DNA of 64,000 nt from Palaemon carinicauda (GCF_036898095.1 NC_090731.1:143360716-143424715); one strand, 5' to 3'; counted from the first letter of the stretch, positions 47,301 through 59,966 are shown. The notes: generated from the sequence alone by a model not told the origin. Numbers and translations: made by a program.

Positions 47301-50300
47301 ATAAAATATCGCCTTAAAATAAAAAAAGCTTCTACCTCACACTGGGATTGAATACTAGACTTTTCATATCAAAAGGCAAGGTCGCTACCAATCATGACAC
47401 AAGAAGGTTCAAGTCTGAACCCAAGTGCTACATTCATTCAGGTTACCTGGCGAGACATTGGTCTCACACCAGCAAGTTTCCACAGACTTCCTGACTCACC
47501 TGGTGAAACAATTGATAGGTTTTGATTCAAATTACCCCGAGTCAATATATAACAAAATTAATACAAAATTGCGCTAAAATCAAATTAACTTCTACCTCAT
47601 ACTGGGATTGAACCCTAAATCAGGACAAGAGCTAAATGCTTTCAAGATTTACCTGCTGACAGTCTAATACCAGCAAGTTTTCTCTCACTTCCGGACCCAT
47701 ATGGTGACAAAATTGATAGCTTTTAATTCGAATTACCCCTAATAAGTCAATATAGATGAAAATTAATACAAAATCACGCTAAAATCAAAATAACTTCTAC
47801 CTCATACTGGGATTGAACCCTAGACTTTTCATATTAAAAGCAAGGTCGCTACCAATCATACCACTAGACAGACTAAGTCAGAACCTCAGTGCTAAATGCA
47901 TTCAGGATTTACCTAGTGAGACATCAGTCTCATACCAGCAAGTTTTCCCTCACCCACCTGGTGACACAATTGATAACTTTGAATTCGAATTACCCCTAAT
48001 GAGTTAATATAAATAAAAATTAATAAAATGTCGCGGTAAAATAAAAATAACTTATACCCCATACTGGGACTGAACGCTAGACACTTCCTATGAAAGGCAA
48101 TATCGTTACCAATCATGCCACTAGAAGGAGTAAGAAAGTGCTAAATGCATTCAAGATTCACCTGGGGAGACATCAGTCTCATACCAACGAGTTTTCCCCG
48201 ACTTCCTAACCCACCTGGTGACACAATTGATAGCTTTCAATTGGAATTACACCTAATGAGTCAATATAGATGAAAATCAATACAAAACCGTGCTAAAGTC
48301 AAAGTAACTTTTACCTCATACTGGGATTCAACCCAGTACTTTTCATATTCAATGCAAGGTCGCTACCAATCATGCCACTAGAAGGTCCAAGTCAACACCT
48401 AAGTGCTAAATGCATTGAGGATTTACCTGGCGACACGACAGTCTGATAACAGGGAGTTTTCCCCATACTTCATCACCCACCTAGTAACACAATTGATAAC
48501 TTTTAATTCGAATTACCCCAAATGAGTAAATAAAAATGAAAATTTATGCAATATCACGCTAAAATCAAAATAACTTGCACCTCAGACTGGGATTGAACCT
48601 TTGACTTTTCATATGAAAGTCAAGGTCACTACCAATCATGACACTAAAAGTATTCAGGATTTACCTGGTGAGACATCAGTCTCATACCAAAGAGTTTTCT
48701 ATGAAATCGTGACCCACCTAACAACAATTGATAGCTTTCAGTTCGAATTACCACTAATGATTCAATATGGATGGAAATCATTGCAATATCATGCTAGAAT
48801 AGAAATAAATTCTACTTTATACTGGGATTGAACCATAGACTTTTCATATGAAAGGAAACTATGATACCAATCCAGCCACTATAATATCTGAAAAAAGTCA
48901 GAAAATAAGAGCTAAATGCATTCAGGATTTACCTGGCGAGACATCAGTCTCATACCAAGGAGGTTCCCAACTTCTAAACCCATTTGGTGACATATTGATA
49001 GCTTTTAATTCGAATTATCCCCAAGAAGTCAATATGGATGAAAAATAAAACAAAACCGTGCGTGAATAGAAATAAAATCTACCTCATACTTGGATTGAGC
49101 CCTAGACTTTTTATATGAAAGGCAAGGCCACTACCAATCATGCCACTATAGGGTCTAAAAAAAATAGTCAGAACCTAGGTTCTAAAAGCATTCAGGATTC
49201 ACCTGGGGGAGACATCAGTCTCATACCAGCGAGATTACCCCGACTTCCTGACCCACCTGGTAACAATTAAGAGCTTTTAATTCAAATTACCACTAATGTT
49301 TCAATATGGATGAAAATTAATACAATATCGTACTTCTTTATACTGGGATTGACCCATAGACTTTTCATATGAAAGGAAACTTTGCTACCAATTTTGCCAC
49401 TAGAAGGCCTACGTCAGAACTCAAGTGCTAAATGCATTCAGGATTTACCTGGTGAGATATCAGTCTCATACCAACGAGTTTTCCCTAACTTCCTGACCCA
49501 CCTGGTGACAATTGATAGCTTTTAATTTGAATTACCAGAGTTGATATAGATGAAAAATAATAAATCGCGCTAAAATAAAAACTTCTACCTAATACTGGGA
49601 TTGAACCCTAGACTTTCCATATGAAAGAAAATGTCGCTACCAATCATGCTACTAAAAGGACTAGTCAGTATTTCAAGTGCTAAATGCATTCAGGATTTAC
49701 CTGGTCAGACATCAGTCTCATACCAACGAGTTTTCTCCGACTTCCTGACCCACCAGGTGACAATTGATAGCTTTTAACTCGAATCACACCTAATGAGTCA
49801 ATATAGTTGAAAATTGATAAAATGTCGCGCTGAAATATAAATAACTTCCACTCCATAAAGGGATTGAACCCTAGACTTTTCATATTAAAAGCTAGGTTGC
49901 AAACAATCATGCCACTAGAAGGTCCAAGTCAGAACCAAAGTGCTAAATTCATTACGAATATACCTGGAGACACATCAGTCTCAAACCAGAGAGTTTTCCC
50001 GGACTTCCTGACCCACCAGCAGAAACAATTGATAGCTTTTAATTTGAATTACCACTAAAGAGTCAATATATATGAAAGTTAATACAAAATCACGCTAAAA
50101 TAGAAATAACTTCTACCTCATACTGGAATTGAACCTTAGACATATCATATTAAAACCAAAGTCGCTCCCAATCATGCAACTAGAAAGTCTAAATCAAAAC
50201 CCAAGTGCTAAATACAATCAAAATTTACCTGGCGAGACATCAGTCTCATACCAGCAAGTTTTCCCCGACTTCTTGACCCACCTGGTGACACAATTAATAG

Positions 50301-53300
50301 CTTTTAATTCGAATTACCCCTAATGAGTCAATATGAATGAAAATTAATTCAATATCGCGGTAAAATAAAAATAACTAATCTCATACTGGCATTGAACCCT
50401 AGACTTTACATATGAAAAGCAAGGTCAATACCATTCAGGGCACTAGAACCAAAAAAAGTCAGCACCTAAGTGCTAAATATATTCAGGATTTATCTGGCGG
50501 GACATCAGTCTCATACCAGCGAGTTTTCCCTGACTTTCTGACCCACCTAGCGACACAATTAAGAGATTTTAATTTGAATTACCCCTAATGAGTCAATATG
50601 GATAAAAACTAACGCAATATCGTGTTAGAAGGAAAATAAATTCTACTTCGTATTGGGATTAAACCCTAGAGTTTTCATATGAAAGGATTTACCTGGAGAG
50701 ACATCAGTCTTATACTAGTAAGTTTTCCCTGACTTCCTGACCCACCTGGTGACAATTCATAGCTTTTAATTCAAATTATCTCTGATGAGTCAATATAGAT
50801 GAAAATTAATACAATGTCGCGCTAAAATATAAATAACTTCCACCTCATACAGGGATTGAACACTAAACTTCGTATGAAAGGGAAAGTCGCTACGAATCAT
50901 GCCACAAGAATGTCCAAGTCAAAACCTAAGTGGTAATTTCATTGAGGTTTCACTAGGCAAGACATCTGTCTCATACCAGCAAGTTTCCCCTGACTTTCTG
51001 ACACACCTGGTGAAACAATTGATAGCTTTCAATTTGAATTACCCCTAATGAGTCAATATACATGAAAATTAAAATGTCGCACTAAAATATAAATAACTTC
51101 TACCTCATACTGGGATTGAACCCTAGACATTTCATATTAAAAGCAAGGTCGCTACCAATCATGCCACTAGAAAGTCTAAATCAGAACTCAAGTGCTAAAT
51201 ACATTCAGGATTTACATGGTGAGACATCAGTCTCATACCAGCGAGTTTTCCCCGACTTCCTGACCACCCCTAGCGACACAATTAAGAGCTTTTAATTCGA
51301 ATTACCCCTAATGAGTCAATATAGTGGGAAAATGAACACAAAATCGCACTAAAATCAAAATAACTTCTACCTCATACTGGGATTGATCCCTAGACTTCTC
51401 GTATGAAAGGAAAGGTCGCTACCAATCATGCCACTAGGAGGTCTGAGTCAGAATCTAAGTGCTAAATGCATTCAGGATTTATCTGATGACACATCAGTCT
51501 CATATCAACGAGTTTTCCCTGACTTCTTAACCCAATTGGTGACACAATTGATAGCTTTTAATTTGAATTATCCCCAAGATGTCGATATGAATGAAAATTG
51601 AAACAAAACCATGCTTGAATAAAAATAAATTTCACCTCATACTGGGATTGAACCCTAGACTTTATATATGAAAGGCAAGGCCACTACCAATCATGCCACT
51701 AAATGCATTCAGGATTCACCTAGTGAGACATCAGTCTCATACCAGCGAGTTTTCCCCGACTTCCCGACAGACCTGATGACACAATTGATAGCTTTTGATT
51801 CGAATCACCACAGAGTCAATGAATGAAAATTAATACAATATCGACGTAAAATAAACTTCTACCTCACACAGGGATTGAACACTAGTTTTCATATGAAAGG
51901 AAAGGTCACTAACAATCATGCCACTATAATCTCTAAATCAGAACCCAAGTGTTAAATGCAGTCAGGATTTACCCGGCGAGACATCAGTCTCATACCAGCG
52001 AGTTTTCCCTGACTTCTTGACCCACCTGGTGACAAAATTTATAGCTTTTAACTCGAATTACCCCTAATGAGTCAATATAGATGAAAATCATTACAATATC
52101 GCGCTAAACCACAAATAACTAATATCTCATACTGGAATTGAACCCTCGACATATATTAAAACCAAGGTCGCTACCAATAATGCCACTAGAAAGTCTAAAT
52201 CAAGACCTAAGTGCTAAAAGCATTCAGGATTTACCAGGCGAGACATGAGTCTCATGCCAGCGAATTTTCCCTGCCTTCCAGACCCACCTTACGACACAAT
52301 TAAGAGCTTTTAATTCGAATTACACCTAATGAGTCAATATGGATAAAAACTACCGCAATATTGTGTTAGAAGAGAAATAAAACCTACTTCATATTGGGAT
52401 TAAACCCTACACTTTTCATATGAAAAGAAATGTTCATACCAATCAAGCCAGAGTATCTGAAAAAAAGTCAGAACCTAAGCATTAAATGCATTCAGGATTT
52501 ACCTGGCGAGACATCAGTCTCATACCAACGAGTTTTACCCGACTTCTTAACCCAATTGGTGACATATTGATAGCTTTTAATTTGAAGTATCCCCAAGAAG
52601 TCAATATGGATGAAAAATAAAACAAAACCGTGCTTGAATAGAAATAAATTCTACCTCATACTGGGATTGAACCCTAGACTTTATATATGAAAGGCAAGGC
52701 CATTACCAATCATGCCACTATAGGGTCTAAAAAAGTCAGAAACTAAGTTCTAAATACATTCAGGATTTACCTAGCGAGACATCAGTCTCATACCAGAGAT
52801 TTTCCCCGACTTACTAACCCATATATTGACACAATTGATAGCTCTTAGTTCGAATTACCCCGAATGAGTCAATATGGAAGAAAATTAACACAATCTTACT
52901 AGAATGGAAATAACTTTTACCCTATTATAGGATTAAACCCTAGACTTTTCATAAGAAGGCAAGGTCGCTACAAATCATGCCACTAGAAGGTCCAGAAAAA
53001 ATTCAGAACCTAAGTACTAAATGCATTCAGGAAATACCTGGCGACACATCAGTCTCATACTAGCGATTTTCCCATACTTCCTCACCCACTTAGAAACATA
53101 ATTGATAGCTTTCAATTCAAATTACCCCTTATGAGTCAATATAGATGAAAATTAATACAAAATTGTGTTATATTGAAAACAACTTCTACCTCATACTGGG
53201 ATTGAACCCTAGTCTTTTCATATGAAAGGAAATATCGCTACCAATCATGCCACTAGAAAGTCTAAATCAGAACCCAAGTGTTAAATGCAGTCAGGATTTA

Positions 53301-56204
53301 CCCGGCGAAACATCAGTCTCATACCAGTGTTTTCCCAGACTTCTGACGCCCCCCCCCCCCTTGACACAATTGATAGCTCTTAATTCGAATTACCCCTAAT
53401 GAGTCAATATAGATGAAAATCAATACAATGACGCGCTAAAATATAAATAACTTCTACCTCATATGAACACTAGACTTTGTATGAAAGGGAAAGTCTCTAC
53501 CAATCATGCCACAAGAAGGTCCAAGTCAGAACCTAAGTGCTAATTTCATTCAGGATTTACCTGGCGAGACATCGGTCTCATACCAGCGAGTTTCCCCAGA
53601 CTTCCTGACCCACCTGGTGAAACAATTTATAGCTTTTAATTTGAATTACCCCCAATGAGTCAATATATATGAAAATTAATACAAAATAGCGCTAAAATCA
53701 AAATAACTTCTACCTCACACTGGGATTGAACCCTAGACATTTCATATTAAAAGTAAGGTCACTACCCATTATGCCACTAGAAAGCCTAAGTAGGAACCCA
53801 AGTGCTGATTGCATTCAGGATCTACCTGGTGAGACATCAGTTCATACTAGCGAGGTTTCCCCGACTTCTTAACCCAATTGGGAACATATTGATAGCTTTT
53901 AATTCGAATTATCCCCAAGATGTCGATATGGATGAAAATTAAAACAAAACCGTGCTTCAACAGAAATAAATTCTACCTCATACTGGGAATGAACCCTAGA
54001 CTTTTTATAAAAAAAAGTCAAAACCTAAGTTCTAAAAGCATTCAGGATTTACCTAGCGAGACATCAGTCTCATACCAGCGAGTTTTCCCTGACTCACTAA
54101 TCCAGTGACAATCTGATAGCTTGTAGTTCGAATTAACCCTAATGAGTCAATATGGAAGAAAATTAACACATTATCTTACTAGAATGAAAATAATTTTCAC
54201 CCTATTTTGGGATTAAACCCTAGACTTTTCATAAGAAGGCAAGGTCACTACAAATCATGCCACTTAGAACCTAAGTACTAAATGCTTTAAGGAAATACCT
54301 GACAAGACATGTCTCATACCAGCGAGTTTCCCCGACTTCCTGACACCCACCCCACCCCCCGCGACACAATTAAGAGCTTTTAATTCGAATTACCCCTAAT
54401 GAGTCCATATAGATGAAAATTAATACAATATCATGCTCAAATAAAAATAACTTCTACTTCATACTGATATTGAACCCCAGACTTTACATATGAAAGGCAA
54501 GGTCGCTACCAATCATGCCAGTAGAAGGTCTAAGTCAGAACCCAAGTGCTAAATGCATTCATGATTTACCTGGTGAGACATCCGTCTCATACCAGCGAGT
54601 TTTACCCGACTTCCTGACCCACCTGGTGACACAATTGATAACTTTTAATTCGAATTACCCCTAATGAGTCAATATAGATGAAAATTAATACAATATCATG
54701 CTCAGATAAAAATAACTTCTACCTCATACTGGCATTAAGAGAGTCACAACCTAAGTTCTAAATGCATACAGGATTTACCTGGCGACACATCATTCTCATA
54801 CCAATGAGTTTTTCCTCACTTCTTTACCCAATTGGGTTATCCGGAAGTAGTCAATATGGATGAAAATCAAAACAAAACCCTGCTAGAATAGAAATAAATT
54901 CTACCTCATACTGGGACTCAACCCCATAGTCTTTCCATATGAAACATGGCAGCTACCAAGAATGCCACTAGAAGGTCTAAAAAAAGTCAGAAACCAAGTG
55001 CTAAATGCATTCAGAATTTACCTGGTGAGACATTAATCTCATACCAGCGAGTTTTCGCCGACTTCCTGACCCACCTGGTGACAAAATTGATAACTTTTGA
55101 TTCGAATTACCCCTAATGAGTATTTAGATGAAAATTAATACAATATCGCGCTAAAGTAAAATTAACTTCTACCTCACACTGGGATTGAACCCTAGACTTT
55201 TCATATGAAAGGCAATGTCGTTACCAAACATGCCACTTGAAGGTCTAAATCAGAAACTTGGTGCTAAATGCATTCAGGAAATACCGGGCGAGACGTCAGT
55301 CTCATAGTCTCATAACAGCGAGTTTTCCCTGACTTCCTGACCCACCTAAGAAAAAAATTGATAGGTTCCAATTCGAATTACCCCTAAAGAGTCAATATGG
55401 ATGAAAATTAAAAGGTCAGAACCTTAGTGATAAATGAATTCAGGAAATAAATGGCGAGACATCAGTCTCATACCACCGAGTTTTCCCATACTTCCCCACG
55501 TACCTAGTACCACAATTGATAGCTTTTAATTCGTTTACCCCAAATGAATAAATATAGAAGAAAATTTATACAATATCACGCTAAAATAAAAATAACTTGC
55601 GCCTCAGACTGGGATTGAACCCTAAACTTTTCATATGAAAGTCAAGGTCGCTACCAATCAAGCCACTAAAAGACCTAAGTCAGAACCTAAGTGCTAAATG
55701 CATTCAAGATTTTACCTGGTGAGACGTCAGTTTCATACCAAAGAGTTTTCTATGAAATCCTGACCCACCTGACGACACAACTGATAGCTTTCAATTTGAA
55801 TTATCACTAATGAGTCAATATGGATGAAAATTATCGCAATATAGCGCTAAATTAGAAATAAGTTCTATCTCATACTGGGATTGAACCCCAGACTTTACAT
55901 ATGAAAGGCTAGGTCACTACCAATTATGCCACTAGACTGTCTAAAAGGAGTCGAAACCTAAGTGCTAAATGCATTCAGGATTTACCTAGTGAGACATCAG
56001 TCTCATACCAGGGTATTTTTCCTGACTTCCTAAACCACCTGGTGACACAATTGATAGCTTTCAATTCGAACTACCCTTTATGAGTCAATATGGGTGAAAA
56101 TAAACACAATTTGTTCTAGCATAGAAATAAATTCAGCCTCATACTGGGATTGAACCCTAGAATTTTCATATGAAAGGCAAGGTCGCTAGAAATCATGCCC
56201 CTAT
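44378..56204 (-). repeat. Satellite block, diverged type B
   Basis: About 11.8 kb of degenerate type B monomers with many deletions: truncated monomers near 47610-47680, 50690, 51700 and 54740, and a poly-C interruption at about 53348. Distinct monomer kinds recur in a loose order, for example gtgttagaagagaaataaattc followed by cgtgctt(g/c)aatagaaataaattc with an A-run before gtcagaacc (near 44890-45290 and 52340-52740). One young-looking monomer segment (aattcaatatcgcggtaaaa near 50345) matches type A, suggesting local exchange. Confidence 0.94.
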
Positions 56205-56316
56205 TCCAAGGAAAAAAAAAAAAGGCGAAGTTCTTTGCGTGATTTGAAAGCACTCCTGAAAATCTGGTAGGTGCGAGTGACGTTTCAATGCTGCTTTAAA
56301 ATGTTGTAATAAGGTG
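56205..56316. other. Unassigned 112-bp segment at the satellite break
   Basis: The satellite stops at catgcccct and is followed by an A-run (near 56208-56223) and unique sequence up to the CR1-like 3' fragment. No coding or repeat identity is recognised. Confidence 0.5.
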
Positions 56317-56648
56317 TGGAAAGATCTTCCTAATTGGGTAGTTGAATCAGTAGAACTTCAAAAGTTCAAAGATGGAGCAAATGTTTTCATGTTGACCAGG
56401 CTGATACGAATCTTTTTACAGTTTATATATGACATATCTGTTTTTGACATTGTTAATAGTTTATATAGGACATATCTGTTTTGACGTTGTTACTGTTTTT
56501 CGAATGATTTATTGTTAATTTATTCTCATCATTTATTTATTTCCTTTCCTCACTGAGCTATTTTTCCCTATTGGAGTCCTTGGGCTTATAGCATCTTGCT
56601 TTTCAGACTAGGGTTGTAGCTTGGCTAGTAATAATAAAAATAATAATG
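56317..56648 (+). mobile_element. 3' fragment of the CR1-like element family
   Basis: It begins gtgtggaaagatcttcctaa and matches 34456-34783 to the end, including the C-terminal coding segment (KLWKDLPN-type), the gtttatatatgacat repeats and the TAA-rich tail. It is severely 5'-truncated, as is common for non-LTR copies. Confidence 0.9.
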
Positions 56649-56677
56649 AACTAAGGAACCCCGTAACGAGGCTATAA

Positions 56678-57020
56678 TATTGACAATCAAAAGCCACAGT
56701 AGTGTTAAAATATATTATTGTACAATGGTAAAAAATATACAAGGAGAGACTTTCGGATACAGCTCCGTATCCTTCTTCAGTCCTACCGACGGTCAAACAA
56801 TGTTGGGAGCGTTACAACAGTGAAAAAAAAAATTATAATAACTGGGTCAAGGCAGATGGATCTAAGTGGTGGTCAGGTAATCCCTGTTCGGATGTTTCTG
56901 TTGGCGAGACGGCTGGAGTGGCAAAGTGGTCGTTCAGGTGATTCCAGCAGAGCAGACACTCCATCGGTGCCATGACTTGAAGCTGTAGTAACCTCAGTCA
57001 TCTGGGATAAAAGAGAGGTG
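56678..57020. repeat. Left inverted terminal repeat of Penelope-like element
   Basis: From tattgacaatcaaaagcc to ataaaagagaggtg it is the reverse complement of 58354-58690 with scattered substitutions and small indels. The outer end is attgacaat on both sides. Confidence 0.9.
56751..56780 (-). ncRNA. Hammerhead-ribozyme-like core in left repeat
   Basis: Reading the minus strand: CTGAAGA (56780-56774), a stem GGATAC/GTATCC (6 bp) with loop GGAGCT, then GAAA (56754-56751). This fits the hammerhead core CUGANGA-stem II-GAAA. The cleavage triplet and stem III/stem I partners are not clear to me. Hammerhead motifs have been reported in terminal repeats of Penelope-like elements. Confidence 0.5.
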
Positions 57021-57034
57021 ACACTGACTGCAGA

Positions 57035-58501
57035 ATGGTTAGTTTAAACGTCACAGCTTTATTCACCAATGTTCCTTTGGAATATGTTTTAGATAACCTT
57101 AGGGCAAAGATTTTAGAAGAACAGTTACACATCCCCATTCCATTAGAACCTTTTTTGGCATTAGTTAGATTGTGTGTATCTACTAATCATTTTTACTTTA
57201 ACAATATTTGTTATAAGCAACTGTTTGGTGTGTCTATGGGCTCAAAATTATCGCCCATCTTGTCCAATCTGTGCATGGAGTTTGTGGAGAAGAGTATTTT
57301 AGAACATTGTGATCCACACATTAAGTCACTGGTCTGGGTCTGATTTGTTGATGATATTTTTATTCTTTTCAAAGGAGATGACGTACGGCTACAACTAGTT
57401 GACCGTGGTAATAGCATTGTACCCTCTATAAAATTCACTGTTGAACCAGAGGAAGATAGCATTGTACCCTCTATAAAATTCACTGTTGAACCGGAGGAAG
57501 ATAAGCTTTCATTTTTTAATGTTTTGGTTATTAGAGATAACGTAAGTAACAGGTTTAATTTTTCAGTGTTTCGTAAAAGTACTAATGCTGAGGGGTACAT
57601 TCATTTCTATTCCTTTCATTCGTTGAGGGTAAAAGCGAATATTATTGTCAACTTTTGTCTTCAGAGCCCTTCGTATTTGTGATATCGATCTTTTAGAACT
57701 TGAGCTTCAGCCTATCTTCAATGTTTTTAAGGGTCTGAAATATCCCACTCACATTATAGAAAGAGCTGTCTCTAAAGCAAAACGAATATATTACGGTATG
57801 AGTGCAGCAGGTAATCCTAATATGGTAAAAAATAAGAAGTATTTACCCATAGCTTACAATCCGAAACTGGAAAATACCTGCTATCTTGCAAATAGTAAGC
57901 AAAGAGAAATTCAAATTGCTTTCAATTTTAAAAATACTATCAGAAATCGGTTAGTGTGCAATAACAACAACAATGGTAATAGGAAAACACCCGGTGTGTA
58001 TCAAATTCCCTGTGCCAATTGCCCTCAGAAATACTTTGGAGAAAGTGGGCGGGGTTTGGATGCAAGACTTTCTGAACATCGTAGGGTCTATGAATTCCAT
58101 GCAATGAATATGCTCTTGTTTCACATTCATTCGTTCTAGGACACAACATCAATTGGAATGGTGCCTCTGTCATCTTTAAGAGTGGGGATGTTGGTGTTCG
58201 TAGCCTAGTGGAAGGAGCTGCTATTAGAAAGGGGCGTGCTTTTGAAGGGAACAAAACCTTCACTGATGAAGATAGTTTTACCAATTCTTTAATAATTGAC
58301 CACGATTTTACGACTCGTATGTCTGGTGATTGTGAGACCCCTGATGTTGCTCCCACCTCTCTTTTATCCCAGATGACTGAGGTTACTACAGCTTCAAGTC
58401 ATGGCACCGATGGAGTGTCTGCTCAGCTGGAATCACCTGAACGACCACTTCGCCGTTCCAGCCGTCTCGCCAACAGAAACAACCGAACAGGGATTACCTG
58501 A
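57035..58501 (+). pseudogene. Penelope-like RT and GIY-YIG endonuclease, broken and 5'-truncated
   Basis: 57035-57343 covers RT motifs A and B (SLNVTALFTNVPLE; VSMGSKLSPILSNLCMEF). A TGA at 57341-57343 precedes the catalytic FVDDIFILF. A 45-bp in-frame tandem duplication spans 57413-57502 (SIVPSIKFTVEPEED twice). A frameshift near 57655 leads to 57645-58139 with the GIY-YIG segment GVYQIPCANC, KYFGESGRGLDARL and SEHRR. A further frameshift near 58100 leads to the C-terminal piece 58208-58501. RT residues before motif A are missing. The product would copy element RNA at nicked DNA ends, but this copy is dead. Confidence 0.88.
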
Positions 58502-58686
58502 CAACCACTTAAATCCATCCGCCTTGAACCAGTTTTTTTTTTTTTCACTGTTGTAACTCTCCCTCCATTGTTTGACCGTCAGTAGGACTGAAGAGGGATA
58601 GGGAGCAGTATCCGAAAGTCTCTCCTTGTATATTTTTTACCATTGTACAATAATATATTTTAACACTACTGTGGCTTTTGATTGTC

Positions 58687-58690
<4 letters not shown>
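58354..58690. repeat. Right inverted terminal repeat of Penelope-like element
   Basis: Contains the last coding segment (LLSQMTEVTTASSHG and RRSSRLANRN) and the 3' non-coding part. It pairs with 56678-57020. Confidence 0.9.
58588..58617 (+). ncRNA. Hammerhead-ribozyme-like core in right repeat
   Basis: CTGAAGA (58588-58594), stem GGATA/TATCC (58596-58600 with 58609-58613) and GAAA (58614-58617). This copy has a shorter stem II than the left repeat. Cleavage site not assigned. Confidence 0.5.

Positions 58691-58728
<38 letters not shown>
58688..58728. repeat. (AAT)n microsatellite
   Basis: About 41 bp of uninterrupted ATA/AAT repeat, directly abutting the right end of the Penelope-like element. 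It may be an insertion-site microsatellite or a tail. Confidence 0.95.
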
Positions 58729-59966
58729 CTGGCAACTCTCCTCTTCGCAGCACTCAACCCTTCAGTCACCCGCGTGTCGTCATAGTGAGCTGAATTGTTC
58801 GACTTGAGGTCCCTATCTTTCCCCCTTTTTTTCACGTGTATTGTTGTTTGTGTCATGCTGTTGGGGTTTGTAATGAGCTCCAGAACGCATGCAGGGCGTG
58901 AAGTAATACCCACAATAATAGATCTGTACAAGGCAGAGATTCCAGTGCGCCACATTTGTGAGCAAAATCAATTATTGGATCTATTGTTTTGAGGAGGGGG
59001 AGGAGGACACCATTCATGTGCCAAATTCCTGGTCTGGGAGGCCAAGGAAGATAAACCCTGCTACTTTAAGGCTTATAAATCAATATTTGAAGAAAGATCC
59101 TTCCCTTACAGCAAGAGAAATTAAGGATAAAAGCATTAGTGTGCTTGGTGATATCTCCCTTAGAACAATTTAGGAGAGGATCCATGACGACCTCTTGTTA
59201 AGGTCATATAACGCCAGAAAGAGGCCGCTGATAAACGTTAGGCAGAAGCAAAACGGGATCAATTTTCCTAAGAAGTATTTGGCATGGTACCTGGCTAAAT
59301 GGCGTGAGGTACTCTGGACTGATGAAGCCACATCTACTGTGACAGGTAGTGGTGCCAAGCGGATTTACAGACCACCTGGTTCCGACCCACACCTGCCACA
59401 TTACACCTCAAAAACAGTAAAGCACCCTTAAATGTTATGGGTTGGGGTTCCTTTGGTTATGGGAGAGTTGGTGAATTGGTTTTCTTACCCAAAAACCAAT
59501 ACATGAACCAGTACAATTAATTTGAACTGTTGTGTGATTATTTGGGCAACAGTTTTGAGAAAAGTGACAGTTTTTTTATGCAGGACGGTGCACCGTGTCA
59601 CACAGTAAAAAGTGTCTTATAATGGTTGAGGGACTCTGAGGTTCCTTATTTTAATGTTTGGCCCAGCTTCTCTCCTGACCTAAACGGCATATAAAATCTC
59701 TGGTGTGTGGTTAAGAGGAAACTCCAGAAGAGGGATATCTAAACCCTCCCCAAGCTCAAGGCAACCATCCGTGAGGTTTGGAAAGGATTAGAACCCGAGA
59801 CCCTCCAAAATCTGGTTGTTAGTGTTCCCAAGTGCTTGAAGGACATCATAAGTGCAAAGGAAATGCTACAAAGTACTAGTGAGGGGTTAAGTGCATATTC
59901 CCTTTTAAACGCTAATCACAGTTTTCTTTTTCAGGAAGTGGCTCTTTTAACTGTGTGTACTGTAGA
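58729..59966 (+). mobile_element. Tc1/mariner-type DNA transposon remnant
   Basis: The interval between the (AAT)n tract and the resumption of satellite holds a decayed Tc1-like transposase. Clear terminal inverted repeats with flanking TA could not be found by eye, so the limits are the limits of non-satellite sequence. Confidence 0.75.
58862..59900 (+). pseudogene. Tc1-like transposase, inactivated
   Basis: N-terminal helix-turn-helix region (GREVIPTIIDLYKAEIPVRHIC), frameshift near 58980, second HTH segment (SGRPRKINPATLRLI and LTAREIKDKS) and an in-frame stop at 59171. The catalytic region then reads WREVLWTDEAT (first D, codon 59321-59323), GWGSFGYG after a frameshift near 59430, and MQDGAPCHTVKSVL (second D, 59584-59586). 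The third catalytic position, normally E of an IENLW-type motif, is a TAA at 59692-59694. The element cuts and pastes DNA in its active form; this copy cannot. Confidence 0.9.

Larger units (their letters stand above)
56678..58690 (+). mobile_element. Penelope-like element with inverted terminal repeats
   Basis: About 2.0 kb, flanked by inverted repeats of about 340 bp (56678-57020 and 58354-58690). The core reads RT, then a GIY-YIG endonuclease, then a C-terminal tail that runs into the right repeat. This domain order defines Penelope-like elements. The left repeat is an inverted copy of the element's own 3' end joined to a 5'-truncated coding region (starting at RT palm motif A). Complex repeat arrangements with partial copies are known for this group. 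It sits between a TAA-rich tail on the left and (AAT)n on the right. Confidence 0.9.

Noticed and set aside
57211..57600. Minus-strand 129-codon ORF over the Penelope-like RT
   Set aside because: Antisense of the RT coding sequence; its internal repeat simply reflects the 45-bp duplication.
58545..58955. Minus-strand 136-codon ORF with a leucine run
   Set aside because: The L-run is translated (AAT)n and the rest is antisense of the Penelope 3' end and Tc1 5' region.
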